Source: Desulfovibrio legallii
GTDB taxonomy: Bacteria > Desulfobacterota > Desulfovibrionia > Desulfovibrionales > Desulfovibrionaceae
Assembly: GCF_900102485.1 (NCBI RefSeq)
Contig: NZ_FNBX01000007.1
Coordinates: 60,329-124,328 of the forward strand
DNA: 64,000 nucleotides
Direction: 5' to 3'
Positions 10,886-19,688 of this stretch are shown here, piece after piece. Below the pieces are notes generated by a model that was given only the letters and a program-made list of their open reading frames with translations, made no database searches and was not told the DNA's origin. The position numbers and the translations under genes were made by a program. Every line of letters starts with the position of its first letter. Position 1 is the first letter of the stretch.

Positions 10886-12184
10886 ATGAGCCGGCATCTG
10901 ATGCAGTATGGCGACCAGGAATTTACCGTTAACCTTGACGAAAAAGACATCCTCTGCGAGCTGGAGCCCAATGCCGTGTCCCTGCCCAGGCGCACGGCCC
11001 GCGAGCATGTGGCCTACGCCCTGGACCATCCCATCGGCTCTCCCCGTCTGGAAGAAATCGTCAAGCCCGGCCAGACCGTCTGCATTGTGGCGCCGGACGC
11101 CACACGCCTGTGGCAGTCGCCCCACATCTATATCCCGGCCGTGGTGGAACGCCTCAACGCCGCCGGCGTAACCGACGACCACATCCGCATCCTCACGGCC
11201 ACGGGCTCGCACCGCGCCATGTCCCGCGAGGAGCACATGGCCATTGTTTCGGAAGAGATTTATAAGCGCATCCAGGTGGTGGATCACGTTTGCACGGACA
11301 GCAAAAACATGGTCAAGGCCGGCGTAACCTCCCACGGCACAGAGGTCTGGTTTAACCGCGCGGCCATGGAGAGCGACCACATTGTGCTCACGGGCGGGGT
11401 GGTCTACCACTTTCTGGCGGGCTACGGCGGCGGGCCCAAGTACATGCTGCCCGGCATCGCCAGCTACGAGACCATCCAGCAGCACCACAACCTGGCCCTT
11501 AACAAGGGCTTCGGCAGCGGCAGCAACCCCGCCGTGCGCAGCGCCAACCTGGGGCGGGACAACATCTTCCATACGGATCTGGAAGAAGCCGCCCTGCTGG
11601 CCCGTCCCAGCTTCCTGCTCAACGTGGTGGTGGACGACGAGCACAACATCATCAAGGCCGTGGCCGGGGATATGGTCAAGGCCCACCGCGAAGCCTGCGC
11701 CCTGGTGGACGCCATTGACGGCGTGGCCGTGGCCCAACGCGCGCCCCTGGTCATCGCCAGCGCGGGCGGCGCGCCCAAGGACATCAACTTCTACCAGACC
11801 ATCAAAACCCTGGCCAACGCTCTGGCCGTGGCGGCCGAAGGCGGCTCCATCATCCTGCTTTCGGCCTGCACCGAAGGCTTCGGCAGCAAGGATACGGAAC
11901 ACCAGATCTGCGATTTCGAGACCATGGAAGCGCGCGAAAAAGACCTGCGCGCCCACTTCTCCATCGGCAGTTATGTGGGCTTTCTGTTTGCTGAATCGGC
12001 GGAAAAGCACAACCTCATCATGGTCTGCGCCATGCCGGAAGCGGCCTTTGCCAAAACCAGCATCCACGTGACCCGCACCCTGGACGAGGCTCTGGCCCTG
12101 GCCCGCAGGCTGCACAAGGGCGACGCCCCCTTGCGCGCCGCCCTGCTGCCCCACGGGGCCAACACCCTGCCCAAGCTGGCCTGA
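10886..12184 (+). CDS. LarA-type nickel-dependent lactate racemase family protein
   Basis: The 432-residue protein belongs to the family of lactate racemase LarA (DUF2088), which uses a nickel-pincer nucleotide to racemise 2-hydroxyacids. Family features are the N-terminal APDATR (Asp and Arg of the active site), GSHR with its His, HFLAGYGGGPKYMLPG (nickel-ligand His and the Lys that attaches the cofactor), and FHTDLEEAA. No larB, larC or larE is nearby, so the cofactor would be made by genes elsewhere. In a lactate-using sulfate reducer, lactate is a reasonable substrate, but LarA homologues act on several hydroxyacids. A strong terminator follows. Confidence 0.85.
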   Translation: MSRHLMQYGDQEFTVNLDEKDILCELEPNAVSLPRRTAREHVAYALDHPIGSPRLEEIVKPGQTVCIVAPDATRLWQSPHIYIPAVVERLNAAGVTDDHIRILTATGSHRAMSREEHMAIVSEEIYKRIQVVDHVCTDSKNMVKAGVTSHGTEVWFNRAAMESDHIVLTGGVVYHFLAGYGGGPKYMLPGIASYETIQQHHNLALNKGFGSGSNPAVRSANLGRDNIFHTDLEEAALLARPSFLLNVVVDDEHNIIKAVAGDMVKAHREACALVDAIDGVAVAQRAPLVIASAGGAPKDINFYQTIKTLANALAVAAEGGSIILLSACTEGFGSKDTEHQICDFETMEAREKDLRAHFSIGSYVGFLFAESAEKHNLIMVCAMPEAAFAKTSIHVTRTLDEALALARRLHKGDAPLRAALLPHGANTLPKLA

Positions 12185-12207
12185 AGCCGCCGCCCGCGAA
12201 CGGTGCA

Positions 12208-12254
12208 AAGGCCGGGTCCCTCCCCGCACAGGGGGAGGGCCCGGCCTTATTTTT
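12208..12254 (+). terminator. Rho-independent terminator after the larA-like gene
   Basis: AAGGCCGGG and CCCTCCCC (12208-12225, one bulged T) pair with GGGGAGGG and CCCGGCCTT (to 12248) across a short loop, followed by ATTTTT. It separates the larA-like gene from the ccm operon. Confidence 0.9.
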
Positions 12255-12328
12255 GGCGCGCGCTGCTTTGCAGCGTGGTTAGAGGCGAAGGAAAGGCCTT
12301 CCCCGCTCTAACAAGAACAGTTGCTATC

Positions 12329-12357
12329 TTGTCAGCGGGCCTGAAATGGCGTAGGCT
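12329..12357 (+). promoter_or_regulatory. Putative promoter of the ccm operon
   Basis: TTGTCA (12329-12334) is 17 bp from TAGGCT (12352-12357), 64 bp before ccmE and after the preceding terminator. It is a moderate match in the expected place. Confidence 0.45.
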
Positions 12358-12421
12358 GCTTTGCGTATCCGCAGGCCGCTTTTCCCGCTGCAAGCCGCGC
12401 GGCCGCGGCGCAGGAGAAACC

Positions 12422-12835
12422 ATGGCGTGTAAAAAAAACACCGGCATCTATGTGGTCGCCCTGCTGCTCTTTCTGAGCGGCGTGGGGTATCTGGCGTATT
12501 CCGGCTTTGCCGAAAACAGCGTCTACTTCCTCAACGTTGCCGAGGCCAAGGCCGCCACGCCTGAGAAACTCACCGCGGCCCGCCTGTTCGGCACCGTGGC
12601 CGAAGCCGGGCTCGCCCCGCACAGCTCCGGCCCCGGCGTGGATTTTCGCCTGGTGGATAAGGACAACGCCAACCAGACCATTGAGGTCAGCTACCGCGGC
12701 GTAGTGCCCGACACCTTCAAGGCCGGGGCGGAAGTCATTGTGGAGGGCGGCATGGGGCCTGAGGGCCGCTTCAAGGCCAAGACGCTCATGACCAAGTGCC
12801 CTTCCAAATACCAGAAAGAAAACCGGCGCGGTTGA
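12422..12835 (+). CDS. ccmE: Cytochrome c maturation protein CcmE, cysteine-type heme chaperone
   Basis: CcmE receives heme from CcmC and passes it to the ligation complex in the periplasm. The 137-residue protein has an N-terminal anchor (about 8-28) and a beta-barrel OB domain. In most bacteria heme binds covalently to His in HxxxY. Here the corresponding motif is CPSKY: Cys126 replaces the His and Tyr130 is kept. This C-type CcmE is known from Desulfovibrio and some archaea. The ATG follows AGGAGAAACC. It is the first gene of ccmEFABCD. Confidence 0.93.
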   Translation: MACKKNTGIYVVALLLFLSGVGYLAYSGFAENSVYFLNVAEAKAATPEKLTAARLFGTVAEAGLAPHSSGPGVDFRLVDKDNANQTIEVSYRGVVPDTFKAGAEVIVEGGMGPEGRFKAKTLMTKCPSKYQKENRRG

Positions 12836-12937
12836 CCGCGACCGGGCCTTGCGGCCGCCGCAGGGCAGCGTCCGCCTGCAGGCGGACGCGCGCTTTCGTG
12901 CGCGCCGCAACACCGCGACGCCCGTCAAAGGACCTTC

Positions 12938-14878
12938 ATGTACGTATTTGCCTTTGCCCTCCTGCTTCTCGTGCTGCTGGCCGCGCTGGGCGGCGGCGGC
13001 CTGGCCCTGCTCCAGATCTGGCAGGGCCGCGACGACTGCCTGCGCCTGGTGGAAAAGGCCCACCTGGCCATCAGCGCCGCGCTGACCCTGGCCTCGGCCC
13101 TGCTCCTGCACGCCCTGTACTGGAACGACTTCAGCGTGCAGTATGTGGCCCACTACACGGACCGCATCCTGCCCGTGTTTTACCGCCTTACGGCCTTTTG
13201 GGCCGGGCAGCCCGGATCCATGCTCTTCTGGGCCCTGGCCGTGGGCCTGAGCGGCACGCTCTTTGCCTGCACCCGCGCCTACCAAGGCCTGAGCCGCCCC
13301 ACCAGGCTCTGGTACTGGAGCTTTTTTTACGTCATCATGGGCTTTTTTGCCCTGGTCCTTACGGTCTGGAGCAACCCCTTTGTGCTGCAAAGCCCGGCCC
13401 CGGCCGACGGCAACGGCCTGAACCCCCTGCTCCAGAACCCCGGCATGATCTTTCACCCACCCCTGCTTTTCCTGGGCTACGGCGGCTTTACCGTGCCCGC
13501 CTGCCTGGCCCTGGCCCAAAGCCTTTCCGGCCAGGCCCGCGCCGAAGGGGCCTGGTTCCGCGCGGCGCGGCCCTGCATCATCCTGGCCTGGCTTTTTCTC
13601 ACTGCGGGCATAGTGCTGGGGGCCTGGTGGGCCTATATGGAGCTCGGCTGGGGCGGCTACTGGGCCTGGGATCCGGTGGAGAACGCCTCCCTCATCCCCT
13701 GGCTCATCGCCACGGCCTCCCTGCACACCCTCATCGTGGAGGACCGCCGCCGCAAGCTCACGCGGGTCAACGCAGCCATGATGGCCCTGACCACCGTGGC
13801 CGCCTTTTTCGCCACCTATCTGGTGCGCAGCGGCGTCATTGATTCCGTACACGCCTTCGGCGACGGCGGCGTGGGCACGCCCCTGCTCTGCTTCATCCTG
13901 GCCGGGCTGGCCGTGGCCTTCTGGGTGCCCATGACCGCCCCGCGCGAGGGCGCGCCCCTGGCCGGGCTGGACAGCCGCGAAGGCTTCCTTACCCTGGTGG
14001 CCTGGGTGCTGCTGGCCCTGGCCGCCATCATCCTCACGGCCACCATGTGGCCCGTGATCAGCAAGCTGTGGTCCGCCGCGCCGCAGGGCCTGGACGCCCG
14101 GTTCTACAACCGCGTCTGCCTGCCCCTGGGGGCCGTGCTGCTGCTGCTCATGACCTTTTGCCCCTGGTTCGGCTGGGGCGGCGGCATGCGCGAGAGAAAA
14201 AACTTTCTCATCGTGCTGGCGGCGGCCCATCTGAGCGGGGCGGGCATCTGGCTGCTGGGCTACCGCCAGCCCGTGGCCCTCATTGCCGCCGCGGCCTGCA
14301 TCGGCATTCTGGTCGGTGTGGGCGTGCTTCTCACCCGGCAGGCCGTGCGTCGACATCCCCCCAGCCTGGGGGCCCTGGGCGCGCATCTGGGCCTGGCCCT
14401 GGCGGCCCTGGGCATCGCCTTTTCCGGCCCCTATACGCAGGACAGCGAGCTTTCTCTGGCCCAGGGCGACTCCGGCGCGGTGGGCGCGTACACGGCCACC
14501 CTGCTGGAACTGCAGGAGGGCCGCCGCCCCGGCTATGACTTCATCGCCGCCCGGCTGCAGATCCGCAAAAACGGCAAAACCGTGGGCGAAGTGGCTCCGG
14601 AACGCCGCTTGTACGACAAGTTCGGCAACATGCAGTTTTCGGAAGTGGACGTGATCCCTGGCTTGGGCAACGAGGTCTACGCCTCCCTGCTGGGCCTGGA
14701 CAGCCGCTCCCGCGTGGTGGTCAAGGTCAGCGTGGAGCCGCTGGTCAACTGGCTGTGGATCGGCGGCACGCTCATGTGCCTGCTGCCGCTCATGGGCCTG
14801 CGGCGCGGCAAGGGCAAGGCCGATGGCCAGGAAACCGACGGCACGGACGCCGGGGCGGCAGGCCGCACAACCGCCTGA
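12938..14878 (+). CDS. ccmF: Cytochrome c heme ligase subunit CcmF
   Basis: CcmF takes heme from CcmE and attaches it to apocytochrome c at the outer face of the inner membrane. The 646-residue protein has many membrane helices. It shows the tryptophan-rich heme-handling motif GGYWAWDPVENAS and the conserved MIFHPPLLFLGY. The ATG follows AAAGGACC. In canonical systems CcmF works with CcmH (and CcmI); no CcmH is encoded here. A gap of 143 bp separates it from ccmA. Confidence 0.96.
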   Translation: MYVFAFALLLLVLLAALGGGGLALLQIWQGRDDCLRLVEKAHLAISAALTLASALLLHALYWNDFSVQYVAHYTDRILPVFYRLTAFWAGQPGSMLFWALAVGLSGTLFACTRAYQGLSRPTRLWYWSFFYVIMGFFALVLTVWSNPFVLQSPAPADGNGLNPLLQNPGMIFHPPLLFLGYGGFTVPACLALAQSLSGQARAEGAWFRAARPCIILAWLFLTAGIVLGAWWAYMELGWGGYWAWDPVENASLIPWLIATASLHTLIVEDRRRKLTRVNAAMMALTTVAAFFATYLVRSGVIDSVHAFGDGGVGTPLLCFILAGLAVAFWVPMTAPREGAPLAGLDSREGFLTLVAWVLLALAAIILTATMWPVISKLWSAAPQGLDARFYNRVCLPLGAVLLLLMTFCPWFGWGGGMRERKNFLIVLAAAHLSGAGIWLLGYRQPVALIAAAACIGILVGVGVLLTRQAVRRHPPSLGALGAHLGLALAALGIAFSGPYTQDSELSLAQGDSGAVGAYTATLLELQEGRRPGYDFIAARLQIRKNGKTVGEVAPERRLYDKFGNMQFSEVDVIPGLGNEVYASLLGLDSRSRVVVKVSVEPLVNWLWIGGTLMCLLPLMGLRRGKGKADGQETDGTDAGAAGRTTA

Positions 14879-15021
14879 GCGGCCCGCGACGCGGCTCTCA
14901 CGGGCGCGCCCCTGCAATGCTCCCGCCGCGAGCCCCCCGCAGCTGACGGAAAGCCGGGGCCAAAGGGAAGGCCTGGGGCATCGCTGCCCGCAACCATTCA
15001 CAATCCGTCCGGGGTGATCCG

Positions 15022-15711
15022 GTGCTGGAACTCACGCGCGTGGCCAAAATTTACGGCGTTAAGGTCGTCTTCAAAAACGTGAGCTGCGCCTTTGCGGCGG
15101 GCAACGTTTCCCTGCTGGTGGGCGGCAACGGCGCGGGCAAAAGCACGCTGATGCGGATTATGGCGGGCCTGGCGCGGCCCAGCGCGGGCGCGGTGCGCCG
15201 CGACGAAAGCCTGCGCGTGGGCTATCTGGGGCACAGCACCTTTTTATACGCCGGGCTCAGCGCGCTGGAAAATCTCAATTTCTGGCGCGAAGCCTATGGC
15301 CTGCCCCTTTCCCGCAAGGATCTCACGGCCTGCCTGGAGCGGGTAGGCCTGGCGGCCCACGCCCAGGAACGGGCCGGGGTGTTTTCGCGCGGCATGGCCC
15401 AGCGCCTGAACCTGGCCCGGGTGCTCATGCAGGAGCCGGATCTGCTCCTCCTGGACGAGCCGGGCACGGGGCTGGACGCGGCCTCCCTGGCTCTGCTGCG
15501 GCGGGAAGTCCTTGCCGCCAAAGCGCGCGGGGCCTGTGTGGTGCTCATCAGCCACGACCTGGCCGGGGACGCGCCCCTGGCGGACCGGCTGCTGGCCCTG
15601 GCGGACCGCAGCCTGATTTTTGACGGCCCGCCTGCGGCCTTCGGCGGCTTTGCCGCGTCGGACCCAGCGGCCGTCCCCGCCGCCCCAGGAGGCAAGGCAT
15701 GCTGCGCCTGA
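15022..15711 (+). CDS. ccmA: Heme exporter ATP-binding protein CcmA
   Basis: CcmA is the ATPase of the CcmABCD complex that releases heme-loaded CcmE. The 229-residue ABC protein has Walker A GGNGAGKST, a signature segment FSRGMAQRL, Walker B LLLLDEPGTGLD and the switch His in ISHD. The start is GTG (15022), the only start that keeps the conserved N-terminal LELTRVAKIYG. Its 3' end overlaps ccmB by 13 bp, which suggests translational coupling. Confidence 0.94.
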   Translation: MLELTRVAKIYGVKVVFKNVSCAFAAGNVSLLVGGNGAGKSTLMRIMAGLARPSAGAVRRDESLRVGYLGHSTFLYAGLSALENLNFWREAYGLPLSRKDLTACLERVGLAAHAQERAGVFSRGMAQRLNLARVLMQEPDLLLLDEPGTGLDAASLALLRREVLAAKARGACVVLISHDLAGDAPLADRLLALADRSLIFDGPPAAFGGFAASDPAAVPAAPGGKACCA

Positions 15712-16376
15712 CCCTGGCCGTATGCCGCAAAGACCTGACCCTGGTGCTGGCCAGGGGCAGCGGCCTGGTACAGGCCCTGCTGCTGGGGCTCTTGCTGCTC
15801 TTCGTGTTCAGCCTTTCCCAGGGCGTGGGCGAACGCATGACGCCCCAGGGCGCGGCCGCCGTATTCTGGATCAGCTCGGCCTTCTGCCAGGTGTTGATCT
15901 TTAACCAGCTCTACGCCCTGGAAGAGGCCGGCAACGCCCGTCTGGGCCTGCTGCTCTGCCCCGCGCCCGTGCAGGCCGTGTGGCTGGGCAAGGCCTGTGC
16001 GGGGTGGGTGCTTCTCGCCCTGGCGCAACTGGTGTTTCTGCCCGCGGCCGTGGTTTTTCTGGGGCAGGACGCGAGCGGCCCGCTGCCTCCGGCCCTGGCC
16101 GCCCTGGCCCTGACGGACGTGGGCATGTGCGCCCTGGGTTCTTTGCTGGGGGCCCTGGCCCAGGGGCAGGCCGCGCGCGAATCCTTGCTGAGCATTGTCC
16201 TGTTCCCGCTGCTGACGCCGCTCCTGCTGGCGGGCATCAGCGTGGGCGCGCAGGCCCTGGGCGCGCCCGCCCCGGACGGCCCCGGACTCTGGCTCGGCCT
16301 GGCCGCCGCCTTTGACGCTGTATTTCTGGGGGCGGGGCTCCTGCTGTTCGGCTTTATCTATGCGGGGGAGGACTGA
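15699..16376 (+). CDS. ccmB: Heme exporter membrane protein CcmB
   Basis: CcmB is the permease subunit paired with CcmA. The 225-residue protein has about six hydrophobic helices and the family's N-terminal pattern, with a cytosolic start (CRKDLTLVLARG) leading into the first helix. It overlaps ccmA by 13 bp, and its TGA shares one base with the ATG of ccmC. Confidence 0.92.
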   Translation: MLRLTLAVCRKDLTLVLARGSGLVQALLLGLLLLFVFSLSQGVGERMTPQGAAAVFWISSAFCQVLIFNQLYALEEAGNARLGLLLCPAPVQAVWLGKACAGWVLLALAQLVFLPAAVVFLGQDASGPLPPALAALALTDVGMCALGSLLGALAQGQAARESLLSIVLFPLLTPLLLAGISVGAQALGAPAPDGPGLWLGLAAAFDAVFLGAGLLLFGFIYAGED

Positions 16377-17059
16377 TGCCCAAATTCTCACTGCTGCCTC
16401 AGGTTCTGGCTCTGCTGGGCGGCCTGGCTTTTGCCTGCTGCCAGTGGCTCATCTATGCCTACGCCCCCACAGAAGCCACGCTCGGCCTGGTGCAGAAGAT
16501 TTTTTACGTCCACCTGCCCCTGGCCTGGTGGGCGCTGATCAGCTTTTTTGTGGTTTTTCTCGCCTCCATCGCGCACTTATGGCGGCGCGGCCCCGGCGCG
16601 GACCGGCTGGCCGCCGCTGCGGCCGAGGTGGGCGTGCTTTTGAGCGGGCTGGCCCTGGCCACGGGCATGCTTTGGGCGCGGCGTTCCTGGGGCGTGTGGT
16701 GGACCTGGGATCCGCGCCTCACCACCACGTTGATCATGTGGTTTGTCTACGCGGGCTATCTGGTGCTGCGCGGGCTGGATCTGCCGCCCCAGCGCCGGGC
16801 CACGGTCTGCGCTGTGGTGGGCGTGGCGGCCTTTCTGGACGTGCCGCTGGTCTTCATTTCCGCGCGCATCTGGCGCTCCATCCACCCCGCCGTGTTTGCC
16901 AGCAAAGGCGGCGGCCTGGAGCCGGAAATGCGCCTCACGGCCATGGTCTGCGTGGCCGCCTTCGGCCTGCTCTGGGCCGGGCTGGTCTGGACCCGCAAAC
17001 GCCAGCTGGACCTTGCGGCCCGCCTGGAGGCCTGTAACGTCAACCGGCTGCGCGGCTGA
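16376..17059 (+). CDS. ccmC: Heme transporter CcmC
   Basis: CcmC delivers heme to CcmE outside the cytoplasmic membrane. The 227-residue protein has six predicted helices, the tryptophan-rich motif WGVWWTWDPRLTT, and flanking histidines typical of heme-handling proteins. It overlaps ccmB by one base. It is followed after 23 bp by the tiny ccmD-like gene. Confidence 0.95.
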   Translation: MPKFSLLPQVLALLGGLAFACCQWLIYAYAPTEATLGLVQKIFYVHLPLAWWALISFFVVFLASIAHLWRRGPGADRLAAAAAEVGVLLSGLALATGMLWARRSWGVWWTWDPRLTTTLIMWFVYAGYLVLRGLDLPPQRRATVCAVVGVAAFLDVPLVFISARIWRSIHPAVFASKGGGLEPEMRLTAMVCVAAFGLLWAGLVWTRKRQLDLAARLEACNVNRLRG

Positions 17060-17082
17060 CGCTTTTTTAGGAGAACCCCCTT

Positions 17083-17220
17083 ATGGATACCCTGACCTGG
17101 ATACTGCTGGCCAACGCCGCCGTGTGGGCGGGCCTTGGCGCGTACCTGGCCTTTCTGGCGGCGCGCCAGCGCCGACTGGCCGCCCGTCTGACCCAACTGG
17201 AGCTCTGCGACCATGACTGA
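17083..17220 (+). CDS. ccmD: CcmD-like small membrane protein
   Basis: A 45-residue protein translated from ATG 17083 behind a clear AGGAG site. It has one N-terminal hydrophobic helix (about 4-27, WILLANAAVWAGLGAYLAF) followed by a basic, arginine-rich stretch (AARQRRLAARL). CcmD, a small helper that holds CcmE with CcmABC, has this length, topology and place directly after ccmC. The sequence itself is too short for a firm family match. It overlaps the next gene by 8 bp. Confidence 0.75.
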   Translation: MDTLTWILLANAAVWAGLGAYLAFLAARQRRLAARLTQLELCDHD

Positions 17221-17815
17221 CACCCCTCAAGGCGCGGGCCGCGCCCGTGCCCTGGCGCTGTTTCTGGGCCTGGGCCTGCTGATCATGCTGGGCATTTCGC
17301 TCAAGGACCGCTTTGAGCACCCCCACCTGACCGTGGAAAACCGCCAACCCGCCCCGGCGGCCCGCGACAGCGGCGAGGCCGCCATCGGCGACCTCATGCG
17401 CCAGGTGGCGGAGAACCCCCGCGACCTCAACGCCATGGTCCATCTGGTGGAGCACCTGGTCAGCGCCCAGAACTGGGAAGCCGCCGAAACCTTTGCCCAG
17501 CGCGCCATTACCCTGGACGTGAACAATCCCCGCCCCCTCTATCTGCTGGGCGTGGTGCAGCACAATCAGGGCCGCCACAAAGAGGCCGCCGCCACCCTGG
17601 AGAAAGTGCTGACCCTCAAGGACGACGCCGCCGTGCGCTACAGCCTGGGCGTGCTCTATCTGTACTACCTGAACGAACCGGAACGCGGCATCGCGCAGCT
17701 CAGCGCCGGGCTGCACAGCCCCGAAGCCGGCGAAGACCTCAAGGCCGCCATCCGGGCGGAGCTGGAAAAGGCCCCCCTGCCGGGCGGGGATGCGGACGCC
17801 AAGGGCAAGAAGTAG
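17213..17815 (+). CDS. Membrane-anchored TPR protein at the end of the ccm operon (CcmI-like)
   Basis: The 200-residue protein has one N-terminal membrane helix (about 10-30) and then two or three tetratricopeptide repeats (about 55-165; NWEAAETFAQRAITLDVNNPRPLYLLGVV is one). The tail is Lys/Gly-rich. In canonical Ccm systems the TPR protein CcmI (or the TPR half of CcmH) chaperones apocytochrome c to the ligase; location and architecture suggest the same here. No CxxC thioreductase motif (LRCxxC) is present, so it is not CcmH. Transcription of the operon ends here, facing genes on the other strand. Confidence 0.8.
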   Translation: MTDTPQGAGRARALALFLGLGLLIMLGISLKDRFEHPHLTVENRQPAPAARDSGEAAIGDLMRQVAENPRDLNAMVHLVEHLVSAQNWEAAETFAQRAITLDVNNPRPLYLLGVVQHNQGRHKEAAATLEKVLTLKDDAAVRYSLGVLYLYYLNEPERGIAQLSAGLHSPEAGEDLKAAIRAELEKAPLPGGDADAKGKK

Positions 17816-18002
17816 CAGTGGACCGGCGCAGCCTGAACTGCCCGCGCGGATGAAGGAGCGGCGCGCGGTCGCGCGCAGGCCTTGCGCTTTCTCTCGCGTG
17901 GCCGCGCCTTCAGAACAATGCCCGCCTAAAACTGCCCTGGCGCGTCCTGCCTTTGCAGGGGCGGCGTCTTGGGCCGCCGCAGCTTTGTGGGCGTGGCCGG
18001 CG

Positions 18003-18668
18003 CTACAGCCGCGCCAAAAGCTGGATGGCCGCCAGATGTTCCAGCTCTTCGGCCAGGGCCAGGGCTGCGGTAAGGTCTTCCCCGGCGCAGCACAGGCCGT
18101 GCCCGGCCATCCATACGGCCGGGCGCTGGGCGGCGGCGCTGCCCACAGCCTGGGCCAGGGCCGCGCTGCCGGGGGGCAGGGCCGGGGCAAAGCCCAGCCT
18201 GGCGCGCCAGACCTCTGCCTCAAACAGGGGCAGGCGCAGCATGTCTTCCGCCTTCAGGCGCAGGCTCAGGGCCAGCAGGTGGCGCGGATGCACATGCACG
18301 ATGGCCCTGCAGCGCGGCCTAGCCGCGTACACGGCCAGGTGCATGGCGCTTTCGCTGGAGGGCGGCCCGCCCAGCAGCACGGCCCCTGTGGCCGCGTCCA
18401 TAAGGCAGCAATCCGCCGCCGTGAGCCGCCCCTTGGCCGCGCCGGAGCGGGTGATGCAGACGCGCGCGCCGGGGAGAGGCTGCGCAACGTTTAGCCCGTC
18501 TGCCGCCGCGTCCGCACGGCCCGGCGGAGTTCCGCCCGAACCGCCGGGCAGCAGCAGGCTCACGTTGCCGTTGCAGCCGCAGAGCAGCCCTTGCCGCCAG
18601 GCGTCGCGGCAGGCTTCGCGCAGTTGCTCCACGGCTTCTCCCGGCAGAGAGACGCAGGTTGCGTTCAT
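18003..18668 (-). CDS. Class II aldolase/adducin family protein
   Basis: The 221-residue protein resembles zinc-dependent class II aldolases such as L-fuculose-phosphate aldolase, and the related dehydratase MtnB. It shows NGNVSL near the N-terminus, the metal-binding HVHPRH, and a later His in AGHGLCCAG. The ATG at 18668 overlaps the stop of the glycosyltransferase gene (ATGA). The frame is open further upstream, but only inside that gene. The substrate is undecided; a lactaldehyde dehydrogenase-like gene lies 23 kb away, not in the same operon. Confidence 0.78.
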   Translation of the reverse strand: MNATCVSLPGEAVEQLREACRDAWRQGLLCGCNGNVSLLLPGGSGGTPPGRADAAADGLNVAQPLPGARVCITRSGAAKGRLTAADCCLMDAATGAVLLGGPPSSESAMHLAVYAARPRCRAIVHVHPRHLLALSLRLKAEDMLRLPLFEAEVWRARLGFAPALPPGSAALAQAVGSAAAQRPAVWMAGHGLCCAGEDLTAALALAEELEHLAAIQLLARL

Positions 18669-19660
18669 GCTCCGGCTCCTTTCAGAATAGCCTCGCAGCC
18701 TTGCCCGCAGTCTTCCCAGATGCGCTTTATTTTCCATACGAAAGCGTCTTCGGCAATGCCGGCCTCGCCATAACGGGCGTACCGGCGTTGCACAAGTTCC
18801 TGAGATATATGCAGGGCCTGCGCCACAGTGGCATATTCCGGGTTTTCCCCCAGAATGACCTCATGCCCGGCGGTGACGTCCAGCACGCGGCAGCGCAAGG
18901 GCGGCCGCCAGCTGCGCGCGCAGATTTTGTACAGATAGCTGTTCAGGCGGAACAGCCCTACCGTGCCGTCCTCTTCCACAAAAAGCCTGCAGTGCTCCAG
19001 GCCCTTATCCAAAAAACGCGGATCATAGTCCTTGGGATCCTTGCCCTGATGTTCCATAAGCTGCGCGGCATAGTAATAGTATTGCGGAAACCCGGCGCAC
19101 TGCATGCGCAGGCCGTAGTCGCCGTCTTCCGCGCCGTAGAGGCCGTAGTCCTCGCTCCAGTAGCCCAGAATGTCCGAAACCGCCCTGGGCACAAGAATGC
19201 ACTGTCCGCACAGATTCGTGCCGCACACGCCCAGCTCACCGTCCTCGCAGCGCAGGCGTGGCCTTTGCCGCACCCGCTCCAGCGAAAACGACGGCCCCAG
19301 ATTGGCGCGCGGCTCCACCCTGGCGTAGAGGCGAAACAGCCGGTCCAGCCAGTCCGGGGCTCTGATGTGCATATCGTTGTCGAACTTGAGGTAAAAGGGC
19401 GCGTCCACGGCCTGCCAGCCCACGTTGCAGGCGCAGGAAATGCCCATGTTGCGCGGCAGCAGAAACAGGTTATGGATGATCCCTTCCCGGTGCAGGTCCA
19501 GCAGCCGACGGCGCAGCTCCGGCTCGCTGCCGTTGTCCACCACCGTCAGCACATACGGAATGGACGTGCGCGTCTTGCCGCGCAGGTTCAGGATGTTCTT
19601 CAGGGTCATTTCCGGCCGGTTGTAAACCGGCATGGTGATGTTGCACTGCACGGCGTTCAC
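18665..19660 (-). CDS. Family 2-type glycosyltransferase
   Basis: The 331-residue product has a GT-A fold signature: an N-terminal ITMPVYNRPEMTLKNI, VVDNGSEP, and the metal-binding DxD-like segment FDNDMHI. EDGDYGLR matches the ED motif of the catalytic base. It presumably adds sugars to surface glycans or a protein; the acceptor is unknown. I prefer GTG 19660, which has GGAAAGGGG seven bases upstream; the longer frame opens with TTG inside thiL. It sits between thiL and the aldolase gene and overlaps the latter by 4 bp. Confidence 0.83.
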   Translation of the reverse strand: MNAVQCNITMPVYNRPEMTLKNILNLRGKTRTSIPYVLTVVDNGSEPELRRRLLDLHREGIIHNLFLLPRNMGISCACNVGWQAVDAPFYLKFDNDMHIRAPDWLDRLFRLYARVEPRANLGPSFSLERVRQRPRLRCEDGELGVCGTNLCGQCILVPRAVSDILGYWSEDYGLYGAEDGDYGLRMQCAGFPQYYYYAAQLMEHQGKDPKDYDPRFLDKGLEHCRLFVEEDGTVGLFRLNSYLYKICARSWRPPLRCRVLDVTAGHEVILGENPEYATVAQALHISQELVQRRYARYGEAGIAEDAFVWKIKRIWEDCGQGCEAILKGAGA

Positions 19661-19688
19661 GAGCGCACCCCTTTCCAGCTGCCTACCC

